A stretch of DNA of 64,000 bases, taken from contig PDPT01000040.1 in assembly GCA_002746605.1 (NCBI GenBank), positions 1 to 64,000 on the forward strand. Reading direction: 5' to 3'. Under the pieces are notes generated by a model. The model saw only the letters and a program-made list of their open reading frames with translations. It did no database searches and was not told where the DNA came from. This DNA is from Ignavibacteriota bacterium. GTDB lineage: Bacteria > Bacteroidota > Ignavibacteria > Ignavibacteriales > Melioribacteraceae. The translations under genes and the position numbers were made by a program. Shown here one piece after another: positions 1 through 9,800 of this stretch; position 1 is the stretch's first letter, and every line of letters starts with the position of its first letter.

Positions 1-289
1 AGAAAAAAGAAAGGTAATATATAATTGATAGAAATACCATAGTTTGATTAAGTCTTTTATAAAAAACAAAACAACAAAGGTATATAGATAAAAAATAATA
101 TAATTTTTAATATCTGCGTAAAAAATAAGGAGAAATAATCTACAAAGCAAATTGTTTTCCCCTTTTCAAAATGCTATAAATTTTTAGTGTCACTTTCTGA
201 GATTGCTTCGCTTTTCTCATGATGACGAAAACTAATATTCAAAGCAGTCATTGCAAGTGGAACAAAGTAATCTTACTCTTAAAGAATAC
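1..289. other. Intergenic region with no gene
   Basis: No convincing coding sequence is visible. The stretch is very AT-rich and lies beyond the 3' end of the minus-strand phosphosugar mutase. Its only structured part is the imperfect palindromic element at 200-273, listed separately. Whatever gene lies to the left is outside the window. Confidence 0.6.
200..273. repeat. Degenerate palindromic intergenic element
   Basis: Two 27-base arms (200-226 and 247-273) form an imperfect inverted repeat with about 17 of 27 positions matching, around a 20-base loop. The left arm begins AGATTGCTTCG and ends ATGAC. The right arm begins GTCATTGCAAG and ends AAGTAATCT. This resembles the 'GTCATTGCGAG...AAGCAATCT' class of small intergenic palindromes found in many bacteria. 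It lies just past the stop codon of the minus-strand mutase and could act as a 3' end hairpin. Membership of a repeat family is inferred from the motif, because no second clear copy is in the window. Confidence 0.4.
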
Positions 290-1636
290 TTACATCAATT
301 CTTTAACGTCTGCAAAATATTTCTCAATATAATTTTCAGCTTTTTCTATTGATGCGGCTTCTGCAATACATCTGATAATCGGTTCGGTGTTTGATTTTCT
401 AAAGTGTACCCAATGATCCTCAAAATCAATTCGTAAACCGTCATCTGTATTTATCTTTTCAGTAGAATATTTTTCAGTTAGTTTCTTTACTACTTCATCG
501 GGATTTGTATTACCCAGTTTAATTTTCTTCTTTACAATTTCGTAATGAGGAAGCTCATCTTTTATTTCAGAAAGTTTTTTATTTTCTTGTGCAAGATGTT
601 CTAATGTTAACACCGTTCCAACGAGAGCATCTCTTCCGTAGTGCAGTTCGGGATAAATAACTCCGCCGCTGCCTTCTCCGCCGATTACTGCATTAACTTC
701 TTTCATTAACTTAACAACATTAGCTTCGCCAACCGGAGAACGAAACACTTTTGAATTAAATTGCTTTGCCACATCATCAATTGCTCTTGTGGTAGAAAGA
801 TTAACAACCACATTTCCTTGTTTCTTTGAAAGAATATGGTTTGCAGCAAGTGTAATTGTGTTTTCTTCTACGAAAGGTTCACCTTTATCGGTTATTAAGA
901 CTAAACGATCAACATCAGGATCAACAACAACAGCCAAATCGGCATTATTATCTTTTACAAATTTCATCGTTTCAGTTAGGTTTTCCGGAATTGGTTCGGG
1001 CAAGCGAGGAAAAATACCTGTCTTTTCACAATTGAGCTTTATTACTTCACAACCGAGTTCTTTCAAAAATTCAGGCATAATAAAACTGCCTGCTCCGTTT
1101 ACGCAATCAACTACAACTTTAAACTTTTTAGATTTAATTAGATTAACATCAATTAATTCTAAAACATCTTTGCTGTGATTTTTAAGTCCTTCGGAATATT
1201 CCGTTAATTTGCCGAGTTCATTCCATTTCTTAAAACATTTATCGGCATCATCTAACTTTTCTAACATTATCTTGTTTTCTTCGGGTGTCATAAATTCACC
1301 TTCGGAGTTTAATAATTTTAAGGCATTCCATTCATTTGGGTTATGGCTTGCAGAAATTTGAATTCCACCGACTGCATTTAGTTTGGTTACATTGTACAAA
1401 ACCGTTGGCGTAGGACAAACACCAATATCCACAATATCATTACCTTTCGCAAGTAGAGTACCAATTAAAACTTGTTTAACCATTCCGCCTGAAATTCTGC
1501 CATCGGAACCAATAACAATTTTTCCTTTACCGCAAAACTCGGCATATGCAGAAGCATATTTTATAATTGTGTTTGGATCAAGTCCGTCACCTACAAGTCC
1601 GCGTATGCCCGAAACACTAACCATTAAAGTTGGCAT
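290..1636 (-). CDS. glmM: Phosphoglucosamine mutase / phosphohexomutase
   Basis: A 448-residue alpha-D-phosphohexomutase. The family moves phosphate between C6 and C1 of a hexose; the GlmM branch makes glucosamine-1-phosphate for UDP-GlcNAc and peptidoglycan. The phosphoserine loop SASHNP (Ser97), the metal-binding loop DPDVDR (239-244), the sugar-binding GGEGSGG (319-325) and the C-terminal phosphate-binding RKSNTEPIIR are all intact, so the enzyme should be active. Length is normal for the family. The ATG has a strong AGGAGG ribosome site 4-5 bases upstream on the minus strand. The N-terminus (SVSGIRG) resembles the archaeal-type GlmM/ManB subgroup, so phosphomannomutase or phosphoglucomutase activity cannot be excluded. 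It is a lone gene, divergent from the surface module to its right. Confidence 0.85.
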   Translation of the reverse strand: MPTLMVSVSGIRGLVGDGLDPNTIIKYASAYAEFCGKGKIVIGSDGRISGGMVKQVLIGTLLAKGNDIVDIGVCPTPTVLYNVTKLNAVGGIQISASHNPNEWNALKLLNSEGEFMTPEENKIMLEKLDDADKCFKKWNELGKLTEYSEGLKNHSKDVLELIDVNLIKSKKFKVVVDCVNGAGSFIMPEFLKELGCEVIKLNCEKTGIFPRLPEPIPENLTETMKFVKDNNADLAVVVDPDVDRLVLITDKGEPFVEENTITLAANHILSKKQGNVVVNLSTTRAIDDVAKQFNSKVFRSPVGEANVVKLMKEVNAVIGGEGSGGVIYPELHYGRDALVGTVLTLEHLAQENKKLSEIKDELPHYEIVKKKIKLGNTNPDEVVKKLTEKYSTEKINTDDGLRIDFEDHWVHFRKSNTEPIIRCIAEAASIEKAENYIEKYFADVKELM

Positions 1637-1717
1637 TTAACCTCCTAAATTTATTTATCATTAAAATAAAGTTAACAATTTATTCAATCTTAAAAAAAAA
1701 TTGCTTGAAATGAAATA

Positions 1718-1755
1718 ATACTTATTTTTTACTGAAAGTTTTTATGCGAAATATT
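1718..1755 (+). promoter_or_regulatory. Upstream element shared by both surface modules, copy 1
   Basis: The segment contains CTTATTTTT, CTGAAAGTTT, ATGCGAA and TATT in order. The same blocks in the same order occur at 11736-11769, upstream of the first gene of the second module, with only 1-2 base indels and a C/T change. In both places the segment is followed about 63 bases later by TTGCAAAAAT. The conservation is visible directly; a role as a regulator-binding site is inference. Confidence 0.4.
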
Positions 1756-1817
1756 TTACGAATTAACATATAAAGAGAAGAAATATATTATTAATCAATT
1801 TTTCTACCCGTCTTATG

Positions 1818-1843
1818 TTGCAAAAATTATATAACTGTATTAT
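1818..1843 (+). promoter_or_regulatory. Putative promoter of surface module 1
   Basis: TTGCAA (1818-1823) is followed after 14 bases by TATTAT (1838-1843), 39 bases before the first ATG. The spacing is short for a sigma-70 promoter. However, TTGCAAAAAT...GTATTAT recurs before module 2 (11833-11860) with a 16-base spacer, and in both cases a TTTT-N-CTA block lies 11 bases before TTGC. The shared sequence supports a regulatory role; the exact -35/-10 assignment is uncertain. Confidence 0.35.
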
Positions 1844-1882
1844 CTTTCATTACATAATAACCAAAAAAGAAGGAGAAGATAT

Positions 1883-3853
1883 ATGAAAAAGCTTTTACTC
1901 ATATTTTTTTTAAGTGCAGCGTTTTTGTCTGCACAAACAACTGATTCGATAACCGCTGCAAAAATTGCAACTTTTACTGTTCCTAATTCTAATATTGCTG
2001 ATTCAACAGCACCTTACTATAAATACTTAGGTGTACGAAGAGTTATTGTTGCAGATGCTAATAGTGATGGTGAACAAGAAGTAATTGCTACGGATTATAC
2101 TAACGGTGGAAGAGTTCATGTATTAAAGATAGCAAGTGATTCACTTATGGAAATAATTTGGTCTTCACCTGCTTATGAAAGTGCAAGTGGTTCTACACCA
2201 AGATTTCCTCAAGTTGGTGATTGCGATGGTGACGGAAATTTAGAAATTATCTTTGAACAAAGAAATTTTCCAAATGATGACGGAAGTGAAGGTAGAATAG
2301 CTTTATACGAATGGAATGGAACTGACTGGGGTTCTGAACCAGCATTTTCAATTACACCTACAATGCTTGAAGCTGCAGGCGGAAGAGAAGGAATGAGATT
2401 CCATAGAGAAGTTTTAACAGTTTATGATTTTGACAATGATGGCAGATCAGAGATTGTTCCACATGGAAATTCACCAAGAAAAGATGTACTAATCTTAGGA
2501 GTTGAAAATAGTTTCCCCGGATTTGCAAGTATTGTAATTGAAGGCGGTAAACCGGGTACACAGACTAATGGTGGTGACTGGGGTGCCGGAGGTTCTTTCT
2601 GGAATGCTGAAGTTGCAGATATAAACGGAGACGGTGATATTGAAATTATAAATCATACTTGGAATAATTATGGTTTTTGGTCAATAGATGTTGCAGGTAA
2701 AGATACATATATTTACCCTGATTCAGTTGATACAAGAGCTATGGGTGGATATAATGAATATTGTGACGACCATGATGCTGTAAGTTACTTTGGAGTAAAA
2801 GCTGCTGATGTTGATGGTGATGGAAAAGATGAAATTGTTGGTACGCAATATAAAAATGCTCATGCTATTGCAATGATATCTTTCGCAGATACAGTCGATG
2901 AAGTTTATCCTTGGACAGAAGCTTCAAAAACAGAAAATTATGTTGAATTATTTCAAAGTAAAACAGTAGCAGCTTTAGCAGGCAAACCGTCAGCTCAGTT
3001 GTGGCCTATCGTAAAAGGTGATTTAAATCAGGATGGTAAAGATGAACTTTATACTGGTGGAGCAAACGGATTAAATTTAGTTGCAATTCAATATAAAGGT
3101 GAAGGAAGTGTTTTGGATTCATCAAATTATATGATGAATTTAGTGTATGACGGAAAAGGCGGTAATGTTTTCGCTGAGTGGGATATCTACAACGGTAAAA
3201 CAACTTATGAAATCGATACTTTAAATGTAGGTACAGATTCATTAAGATATGATACAACAAATGTTACATTTGATCCTTCGGTAATTGATACTTTTAAAAC
3301 AGAATTACCATTTACAGCTTACATTTATGCCGATAGTGTTGATTTAGACGGTGATGGCAAATTAGAAATTGTTATAGCCGATCAAAATATTTATGATTCA
3401 ATAAAGGTTAATTTCTATAATTGGAGTGATTCTCTTGGTCTTGGACTATGGGAATTAGATACAACTAAAAGCCATAAAATATTTAATGCTTATAGACAAA
3501 CTATGAGAGTCTTAGAATTTACAGGTCAAGGAGTTGGACTTGCAGAACACAATTATGGTATAATTACTCCTAATGATTATAAGCTAGAACAAAATTATCC
3601 CAATCCGTTTAACCCGACTACTACTATCAATTATACCTTGCCTATAGATAAAAAAGTATCTTTGAAGATTTATAATATGCTTGGTCAAGAAATAAAAACT
3701 TTGGTAAGTAACGAACTGAAGAAGAAAGGAACTTATCAAGTTATGTGGAATGGAAAAAATAATTTCGGTACAAAAGTAGCCAGCGGTCATTACATAGCAA
3801 AATTAATTTATGGAAACTTCAGTAAATCAATTAAAATGACTTTAATGAAATAA
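1883..3853 (+). CDS. Secreted FG-GAP/VCBS-repeat protein with T9SS type A sorting domain
   Basis: A 656-residue exported protein and first gene of surface module 1. It has a signal peptide (cleavage probably after Ala17). At least seven calcium-binding loops of the D-x-D-x-D-G type follow, near residues 57, 113, 182, 246, 309, 380 and 486 (for example DCDGDGNLEI, DINGDGDIEI, DVDGDGKDEI). They are typical of FG-GAP/VCBS beta-propeller blades. From about residue 566 a canonical T9SS type A C-terminal domain begins with NYPNPFNPTTTI and ends in KSIKMTLMK. The start has an AGGAG ribosome site. The paralogue at 12001-13671 opens module 2. Family knowledge supports T9SS secretion and attachment to the cell surface; ligand and function are unknown. 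Confidence 0.85.
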   Translation: MKKLLLIFFLSAAFLSAQTTDSITAAKIATFTVPNSNIADSTAPYYKYLGVRRVIVADANSDGEQEVIATDYTNGGRVHVLKIASDSLMEIIWSSPAYESASGSTPRFPQVGDCDGDGNLEIIFEQRNFPNDDGSEGRIALYEWNGTDWGSEPAFSITPTMLEAAGGREGMRFHREVLTVYDFDNDGRSEIVPHGNSPRKDVLILGVENSFPGFASIVIEGGKPGTQTNGGDWGAGGSFWNAEVADINGDGDIEIINHTWNNYGFWSIDVAGKDTYIYPDSVDTRAMGGYNEYCDDHDAVSYFGVKAADVDGDGKDEIVGTQYKNAHAIAMISFADTVDEVYPWTEASKTENYVELFQSKTVAALAGKPSAQLWPIVKGDLNQDGKDELYTGGANGLNLVAIQYKGEGSVLDSSNYMMNLVYDGKGGNVFAEWDIYNGKTTYEIDTLNVGTDSLRYDTTNVTFDPSVIDTFKTELPFTAYIYADSVDLDGDGKLEIVIADQNIYDSIKVNFYNWSDSLGLGLWELDTTKSHKIFNAYRQTMRVLEFTGQGVGLAEHNYGIITPNDYKLEQNYPNPFNPTTTINYTLPIDKKVSLKIYNMLGQEIKTLVSNELKKKGTYQVMWNGKNNFGTKVASGHYIAKLIYGNFSKSIKMTLMK

Positions 3854-3872
3854 ATTATATTCACAACTTTTT

Positions 3873-3901
3873 CTCAGCCGAGTTATCTACACTTGGCTGA
3901 G
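3873..3901 (+). other. Intercistronic hairpin in module 1
   Basis: CTCAGCC (3873-3879) pairs perfectly with GGCTGAG (3895-3901). A G-T wobble and an A-T pair extend the stem inward to nine pairs. The hairpin lies between the FG-GAP gene and the TonB-receptor gene. It is followed by an A-rich rather than a T-rich tract, so it does not look like a simple intrinsic terminator. It may instead mark mRNA processing or differential stability. Module 2 has a different hairpin at the equivalent place (13824-13853). Confidence 0.45.
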
Positions 3902-3961
3902 TAAAAAAATCTTCAAAAATAACAGAGCCTGAGTTCAATTCTAAGTTGAAGAGGAAACAGA

Positions 3962-6820
3962 ATGAAAAAAATACTAGTAATAAAGTTTACAACATTATTG
4001 TTATTCTTGGCATCAAGTCTTTCTGCCCAATCAACCGGTAAAATTATGGGAAAGATAACAGATAAATCAACAGGAGAAGGAATACCTTTTGCTAATGTTT
4101 TTATCGAAGGAACTTCAATTGGGGCAGCAACGGATATTGAAGGTAATTATGTAATCCTTAACGTTCCCCCTGATGTTTATACCGTTACAGCATCGTACAT
4201 AGGTTACCAAAAGGTAACAAGAACTAATGTTCGGGTAAATGTTAATTTTACAACATCATTAGATTTTGCTTTGCCCAGCGGTGCAATTGAAATGGATGCA
4301 GTAATAGTACAAGGTGATAGAAATCCTCTTATACGTCAAGATTTAACAAATCCAACAGTTGCAATTAATTCTGAAACTATTGATGTACTTCCCGTTGATA
4401 ATATATCTGAAGTAATTCAATTGCAAGCAGGTGTTGTAAAAGCTGATAATGGTGCCTTACACGTAAGAGGAGGACGAAGTAATGAAGTTTCCTATCAGAT
4501 AAACGGGCTTTCAATAAATGATCCGTATGGTAACACAAGAGCTGTAGGTGTAGCTACAAACGCCGTGCAAGAAGTTTCTGTTTCAACCGGAACATTTAGT
4601 GCCGAATTTGGAAATGCTCTTAGTGGAGTTGTTAATTATGTTACCAAAGAAGGCAGTGATAAATATAGCTTTAGTTTAAGAGGCTACACAGGAGAATACT
4701 TATCTTCGAGAGATGAATTATTCTATAATGTAGATGATTTTGATCCTTTAAATAGGAAAAGAGTTGAAGCTACATTTGGTGGTGCAATTCCTTTTTCCAG
4801 TAAAACAAAGTTTTTTATTTCAGGTATTTTGGAAGATCATAAAGGTTTGTATTATGGGAAAAGAATTTACAATACAACTGATTCTTACTTAACTGCTGAA
4901 GCATTCAAGATAAAAGATTACAGAAGCGGTAGTGCAAGTAAACCTTACTTTTTTAATCCGTTTTCAAATGATTCCAGCGGATTACCAACCGGAGATGGGG
5001 CATTGGTATCAATGGACCCAAGTAAAAGTTGGAATATTCAAGCAAATATTAGTCACCAATTTGGTTCATTGATAAAATTAAAATATGAAATAGTTTTTAA
5101 TAAGGGAGAATCTAATCCTTTTGCACCCAGCTATAATTTGACAAGAGGTCGTTCATATTTATTTAATCCTGATGGTTTAGGTACTAATTATAGCGAAGGA
5201 ATTTTACAAGCAATCGATCTTACTCATACATTGAATAATACAACTTTCTATACTCTAAAAGCATCATTTTCCTATAATAAAGGAGAATATTACCTTTATA
5301 AAGATTATACCGATAGTAGATATTTACCAACTTTTTATAAGAAAACTATCGGACCAACTTTATATTACTCCGGTGGTACTGATAATTTTCGTTCAACGAG
5401 AACAACTAAAACTTATAGCGTAAAAGGGGATATTGTTTCCCAATTGTTCAATTCTCATGAACTAAAAGCAGGATTTGAGTTAAGATTGCATGATCTTAAA
5501 AGAGAAGCTTATACTCTCAACTTCTTTAAGAAAGATTCAAATTCTCAAATTAGTTCATTAAGCTTAACCGATGTTTTAGATGGTGGTTATACAAACTTTA
5601 TAAGAAGGCTGCAACCTTTAGTTGATAATTTTGAAGCTAAGCCTACACAGTTTGCAGCTTATCTTCAAGACAAAATTGAATTGGCTAAAACATTAATATT
5701 AAATATTGGTTTAAGGTACGAATATTTTGATCCTGCTAAACAATATAATTCTAATTTATCCAAAAATATTGATGTGCAAAAAAGTGGTTTAATGAACGAT
5801 CCTCGTTTTGTTAAAGATGCAAAGATTAAGCATATGTTTTCACCGCGGCTTAGTGTTTCTTATCCGATTACCGATAGAGGTGTTATTAGATTTTCTTACG
5901 GGCATTTTTATCAAATCGGTTCACTATCTGCTTTATATAGAAATAGTCATTGGTTTGTCGAAAATATTGGCTCAATTCCAAGATTTGGTAATGCTAATGT
6001 AAATCCTGAAAGGTCTGTTCAATATGAAATAGGCTTACAACAACAGCTTACAGAAAATTTTAAGTTTGACTTAACAGGTTTTAACAAAGATGTAAGAGAT
6101 TACATCTATACTCAAACAATCTTTACAACAAATGCCAGAGAATATAGAGTTCTGACTAATTTGGCTTATGCTAATGTTAAAGGAATTACATTATCTTTTA
6201 TAAAAAGACCTGAACCGGGCGGAATACTTTCTGCAACACTTGATTATACTTTTCAGATTGCTGAAGGGAACAGAACACAACCTGAAGAAGACCTCTTTTT
6301 TAGTGATGCAGCAGGAAAGCAAACCGAGACGTATTTGGTCCCGCTCAATTTTGATAGATCACATATCATAAATGGAACCGTTACTCTAGCGGAACCTAAA
6401 AATTGGTCTGTCGGTATTGTTTATAATTTACAAACCGGTACACCATATACTCCTTCTCTGCCTCCAAGTTTGAGTACAATAACTTACGAACAAACATCAG
6501 CCAATAAGCCTTTTCAATGGAATGTTAATTTAAAGTTAGAAAAGTTTTTTAGTGTTGAACCGTTCGATTTTTCGGTATTCTTGCAAGTTAAAAATCTTTT
6601 TGATACTCAAAATGAAAGATATGTTTGGGCTAGTTCCGGACAAGCACTTAAAAGTGCTGAAGAGAAAATTAATTCAGCTCGATTTAAAGATATTTTGAAA
6701 AGAACAAAAAGCCATAAAGGATTATTTAATCCTTCTTACATAAAGAATTATTATCAAAGAGCTGAAAGATTAAGTACTCCAAGAGAAGTGAGATTAGGTT
6801 TTTCGGTTTACTTAAATTAG
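3962..6820 (+). CDS. TonB-dependent receptor with N-terminal carboxypeptidase-regulatory-like domain
   Basis: A 952-residue outer-membrane receptor. A signal peptide (about 1-22) leads into a carboxypeptidase-regulatory-like beta-sandwich at about 26-110 (GKIMGKITDKSTGEGIPFANV, then GAATDIEGNYVILNVPPDVY). The plug domain follows at about 125-235 (LHVRGGRSNEVSYQINGLSI, then EFGNALSGVVNYVTKEG). The rest is a 22-strand-type barrel ending in PREVRLGFSVYLN, a typical outer-membrane C-terminus. This is SusC-like architecture, yet no SusD-like gene is present; the next gene is a giant exoprotein instead. The ATG follows GAGGAAAC. The paralogue is 13903-16635. The substrate is unknown; family knowledge predicts TonB-energised import. 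Confidence 0.9.
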   Translation: MKKILVIKFTTLLLFLASSLSAQSTGKIMGKITDKSTGEGIPFANVFIEGTSIGAATDIEGNYVILNVPPDVYTVTASYIGYQKVTRTNVRVNVNFTTSLDFALPSGAIEMDAVIVQGDRNPLIRQDLTNPTVAINSETIDVLPVDNISEVIQLQAGVVKADNGALHVRGGRSNEVSYQINGLSINDPYGNTRAVGVATNAVQEVSVSTGTFSAEFGNALSGVVNYVTKEGSDKYSFSLRGYTGEYLSSRDELFYNVDDFDPLNRKRVEATFGGAIPFSSKTKFFISGILEDHKGLYYGKRIYNTTDSYLTAEAFKIKDYRSGSASKPYFFNPFSNDSSGLPTGDGALVSMDPSKSWNIQANISHQFGSLIKLKYEIVFNKGESNPFAPSYNLTRGRSYLFNPDGLGTNYSEGILQAIDLTHTLNNTTFYTLKASFSYNKGEYYLYKDYTDSRYLPTFYKKTIGPTLYYSGGTDNFRSTRTTKTYSVKGDIVSQLFNSHELKAGFELRLHDLKREAYTLNFFKKDSNSQISSLSLTDVLDGGYTNFIRRLQPLVDNFEAKPTQFAAYLQDKIELAKTLILNIGLRYEYFDPAKQYNSNLSKNIDVQKSGLMNDPRFVKDAKIKHMFSPRLSVSYPITDRGVIRFSYGHFYQIGSLSALYRNSHWFVENIGSIPRFGNANVNPERSVQYEIGLQQQLTENFKFDLTGFNKDVRDYIYTQTIFTTNAREYRVLTNLAYANVKGITLSFIKRPEPGGILSATLDYTFQIAEGNRTQPEEDLFFSDAAGKQTETYLVPLNFDRSHIINGTVTLAEPKNWSVGIVYNLQTGTPYTPSLPPSLSTITYEQTSANKPFQWNVNLKLEKFFSVEPFDFSVFLQVKNLFDTQNERYVWASSGQALKSAEEKINSARFKDILKRTKSHKGLFNPSYIKNYYQRAERLSTPREVRLGFSVYLN

Positions 6821-6851
6821 TGAATTAAGAAAATAATATTTTAGGAATAAA

Positions 6852-9800
6852 ATGAAATCAAAAATATTTGTTATACTTTTTAGCCTCATTTTTGTTATCA
6901 GTTTAAAGGCTCAGGAAAATACAAAATATAAGAATGCAACTAAAGTAGAAAAAATTGAAGGGAAAAAAGGATTTTTAGTTTTAAATAAAATTACTGGCGA
7001 TCCGAGGTCGATATATGAAATTGTAATTAGTGGTAACAAAATACAAACATCACTTTGGAACTACGGTTCTATAACCAAACCTCAGGCTCTGAATGATGTT
7101 AAAGATTTAGTATGGAACGGACTTGGATATGGATATGAATTTGGGCTTTTAGCTGGTGCCCAAGTTATAGGGGATCAAGGTGATACCGTAAATATTATAA
7201 GTGATTCGCATGGAAGATATACTGAAGGAGATTATGATCCTACACGTACATTAAAATGGGGCTGGCTTCCTAAACCGGGTTATGCCGATCCTTCTGCCAA
7301 TACTATTGCTTCGTTAAATGCTCCGGATAATAATGGAGATGGTAAACCTGATTCTTGGCCCGACACTTGGTATTCACCGGGAGCTGGAACTTATCTATGG
7401 CCTGCTTTTCTTGGTGATGCTTCTACAGCACCGGACGAAGAAGTTTACTTTGCTATAGATGATTTTACTAATTATGAATTTATCGATAAATATAAACCTT
7501 TTCCGAATGATTCATCTAAGGGTGGTTTAGGTCTTGAAGCTGATGTAAGAGTTTTACAATTTAATAATCCTCTTGCTGAAGATTTGTTATTTACAGTTTA
7601 TCAAATGACTAATGCAAGTGAAAAAATGTTAGATCCTTTTTATATGGGGATGTATGGAGATCCACATATAGGAGGTGCTTCAGATTATAATGATGATATG
7701 GCATTTTTTATTCCTCCGAAGGGTGAACTTGCTGATAAATACGATCAAAGAGCCAGGAGTATGGTTTATGGCTGGGATGGAGACGGAAGAGGAAAAGGTG
7801 GCAAAAAACCGGGATATTTTGGATGGAAATTTTTGGAATCACCATCTATCGATAATGATAATATAGATAATGATGATGATGGAATAGTTGATGAATCTCC
7901 CTTTAATGGTAAAGGTAATTATATAGATGGTAGTATTTATCCTTTGAATACCGGTGTAAATGATGTTGTAAAATATGAAAAAATATTTGGTAAATTAAAA
8001 CCAAGATGGAGCGGGGATGAAGATGGTGATTGGAATCCCGAAAAAAATGATTTTGGAATAGATGGTATTGGACCGGATTCAAAAAATTATCCAGGAAAGG
8101 ATTATGGTGAAGGAGATGGTGTGCCTTCCCAAGCATGGTATGATGATTTAAATGATAATGGTCTTTTTGATGAAGAAGAAAGCGGAACATTAACAGACGA
8201 ATGGAGTCTCGGGAAAAAATGGGCTGGTTCCGAACCAAATTTTGGCTTTCGAGATATTTCTGAATCGGATCAATTAGGTTTAACCGGTTTTACAATTGAT
8301 GCTGCCGGAGCTAATCAACCTAAAGAAGATGATATTATGTGGACTTGGTTAACAAAACCTGAAATTAATCCTGATCAAGAATATCTAAAAACTGCAGGTG
8401 ATAATATCTTTTGTTTCTCTACAGGACCTATGAGTCTTGACAAAGGTGAATCTCAAAGATTTTCAATGGTAATTATATTGGGCGAGGATAGAAATGATTT
8501 ATTGTTAAACGCTATCACCTCTGTAAAAATTTTAGAGGCAGATTATCAATTTGCTCAACCACCCGATAAACCGATAGTTACTGCAGTAAGTGGAGATGGA
8601 AAAGTAACACTTTATTGGGATGCCAAATCAGAAGAATCAATTGATCCTTTAACAAGTGAAAAGGATTTTGAAGGTTATAAAATTTACAGAAGTAGAGATT
8701 TCAAATTTTCAGATGTTTATACTGTAACAGATGCAAATGGAGTTCCGTTTTTAGGGCAAGCACTCTATGATGATATAAGTGGAAAACGAGCACAATTTGA
8801 TTTAGTTAATGATTATTCAGGTCTCTCTGAGATTGAATATGTCGGCAGAGGTGTAAAATACAATTTGGGAAGTAATACAGGACTTGTTCATGAATATGTT
8901 GATTCCACAGTACAAAATGGAATAAAATATTATTACGCTGTTGTTGCTTATGATAGAGGAACTGAAGATCTGCCTCCGACAGAAACTCAATCTGTTATTC
9001 AACAAGATCCTACTACAGGGAAATTAATTTTTGATGTTAATACAGTTGAAGTAATACCCGGTCCAAATGGAATTGGTCTAAAAGATGCCGAAGCAGGTAA
9101 CGATGGTACTCCTACTTTGGTTAAAGGAAATCCAACTGGAGATGTAAAGGTAAAAGTATTGGAAGATCTTGCTGTTGAAGATAAGTTATATTCAATTACA
9201 TTTGACACAACAAATGTTTACAGTATATTAGATTCTACAGGTGTTTCTTATCAAATAAAGTCTAAAGGAACTATATTAGTAGCACTAAGGCATAAAAACA
9301 TTGTTAAAGAGAGTATTGTATTAAAGGATGAAGGTAATAATGTTGTTTCTGAAGATGATTATGTAGTAAATCCTGTTAGAGGTCAAATAGCCGGTAAAAC
9401 TGCAGCTAGTTTACCTGAAGGGAATATTTATACAATTAGTTACAGATATTATCCTAATTTCCAAAGTAGCTTGATAAATAATGAAGATGGCAATGATGTA
9501 TTCGAGGGATTAAGAGTATTTATAAAAAATGTAGAACTTGGAGTTAACCAAGAAAAATCTAGATTTATAACTAACTCGGCTATTACTGTAATTGATTCAG
9601 TTATTTTTCCTCCGGTTTTAGGTGCTGATAAAGTTAAACTTAGTGCCGATTGGGAAATAAGATGGAATAATGTTGATACAACAGCCGATGGTAAATGGGC
9701 TGATGCCGATACAACACAAACGCTACTCGGAAATGTTGCTGCTCCATTTACTGTTTGGTATGTTCTTGATGAAGCACCTAATTATCATCTGGAAGAACCG

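Noticed and set aside
7903..8238. His-rich antisense ORF of 111 codons
   Set aside because: It is the complement of the Asp-rich calcium loops in the giant exoprotein; Asp codons read as His-like codons on the other strand. No ribosome site or homology is seen.
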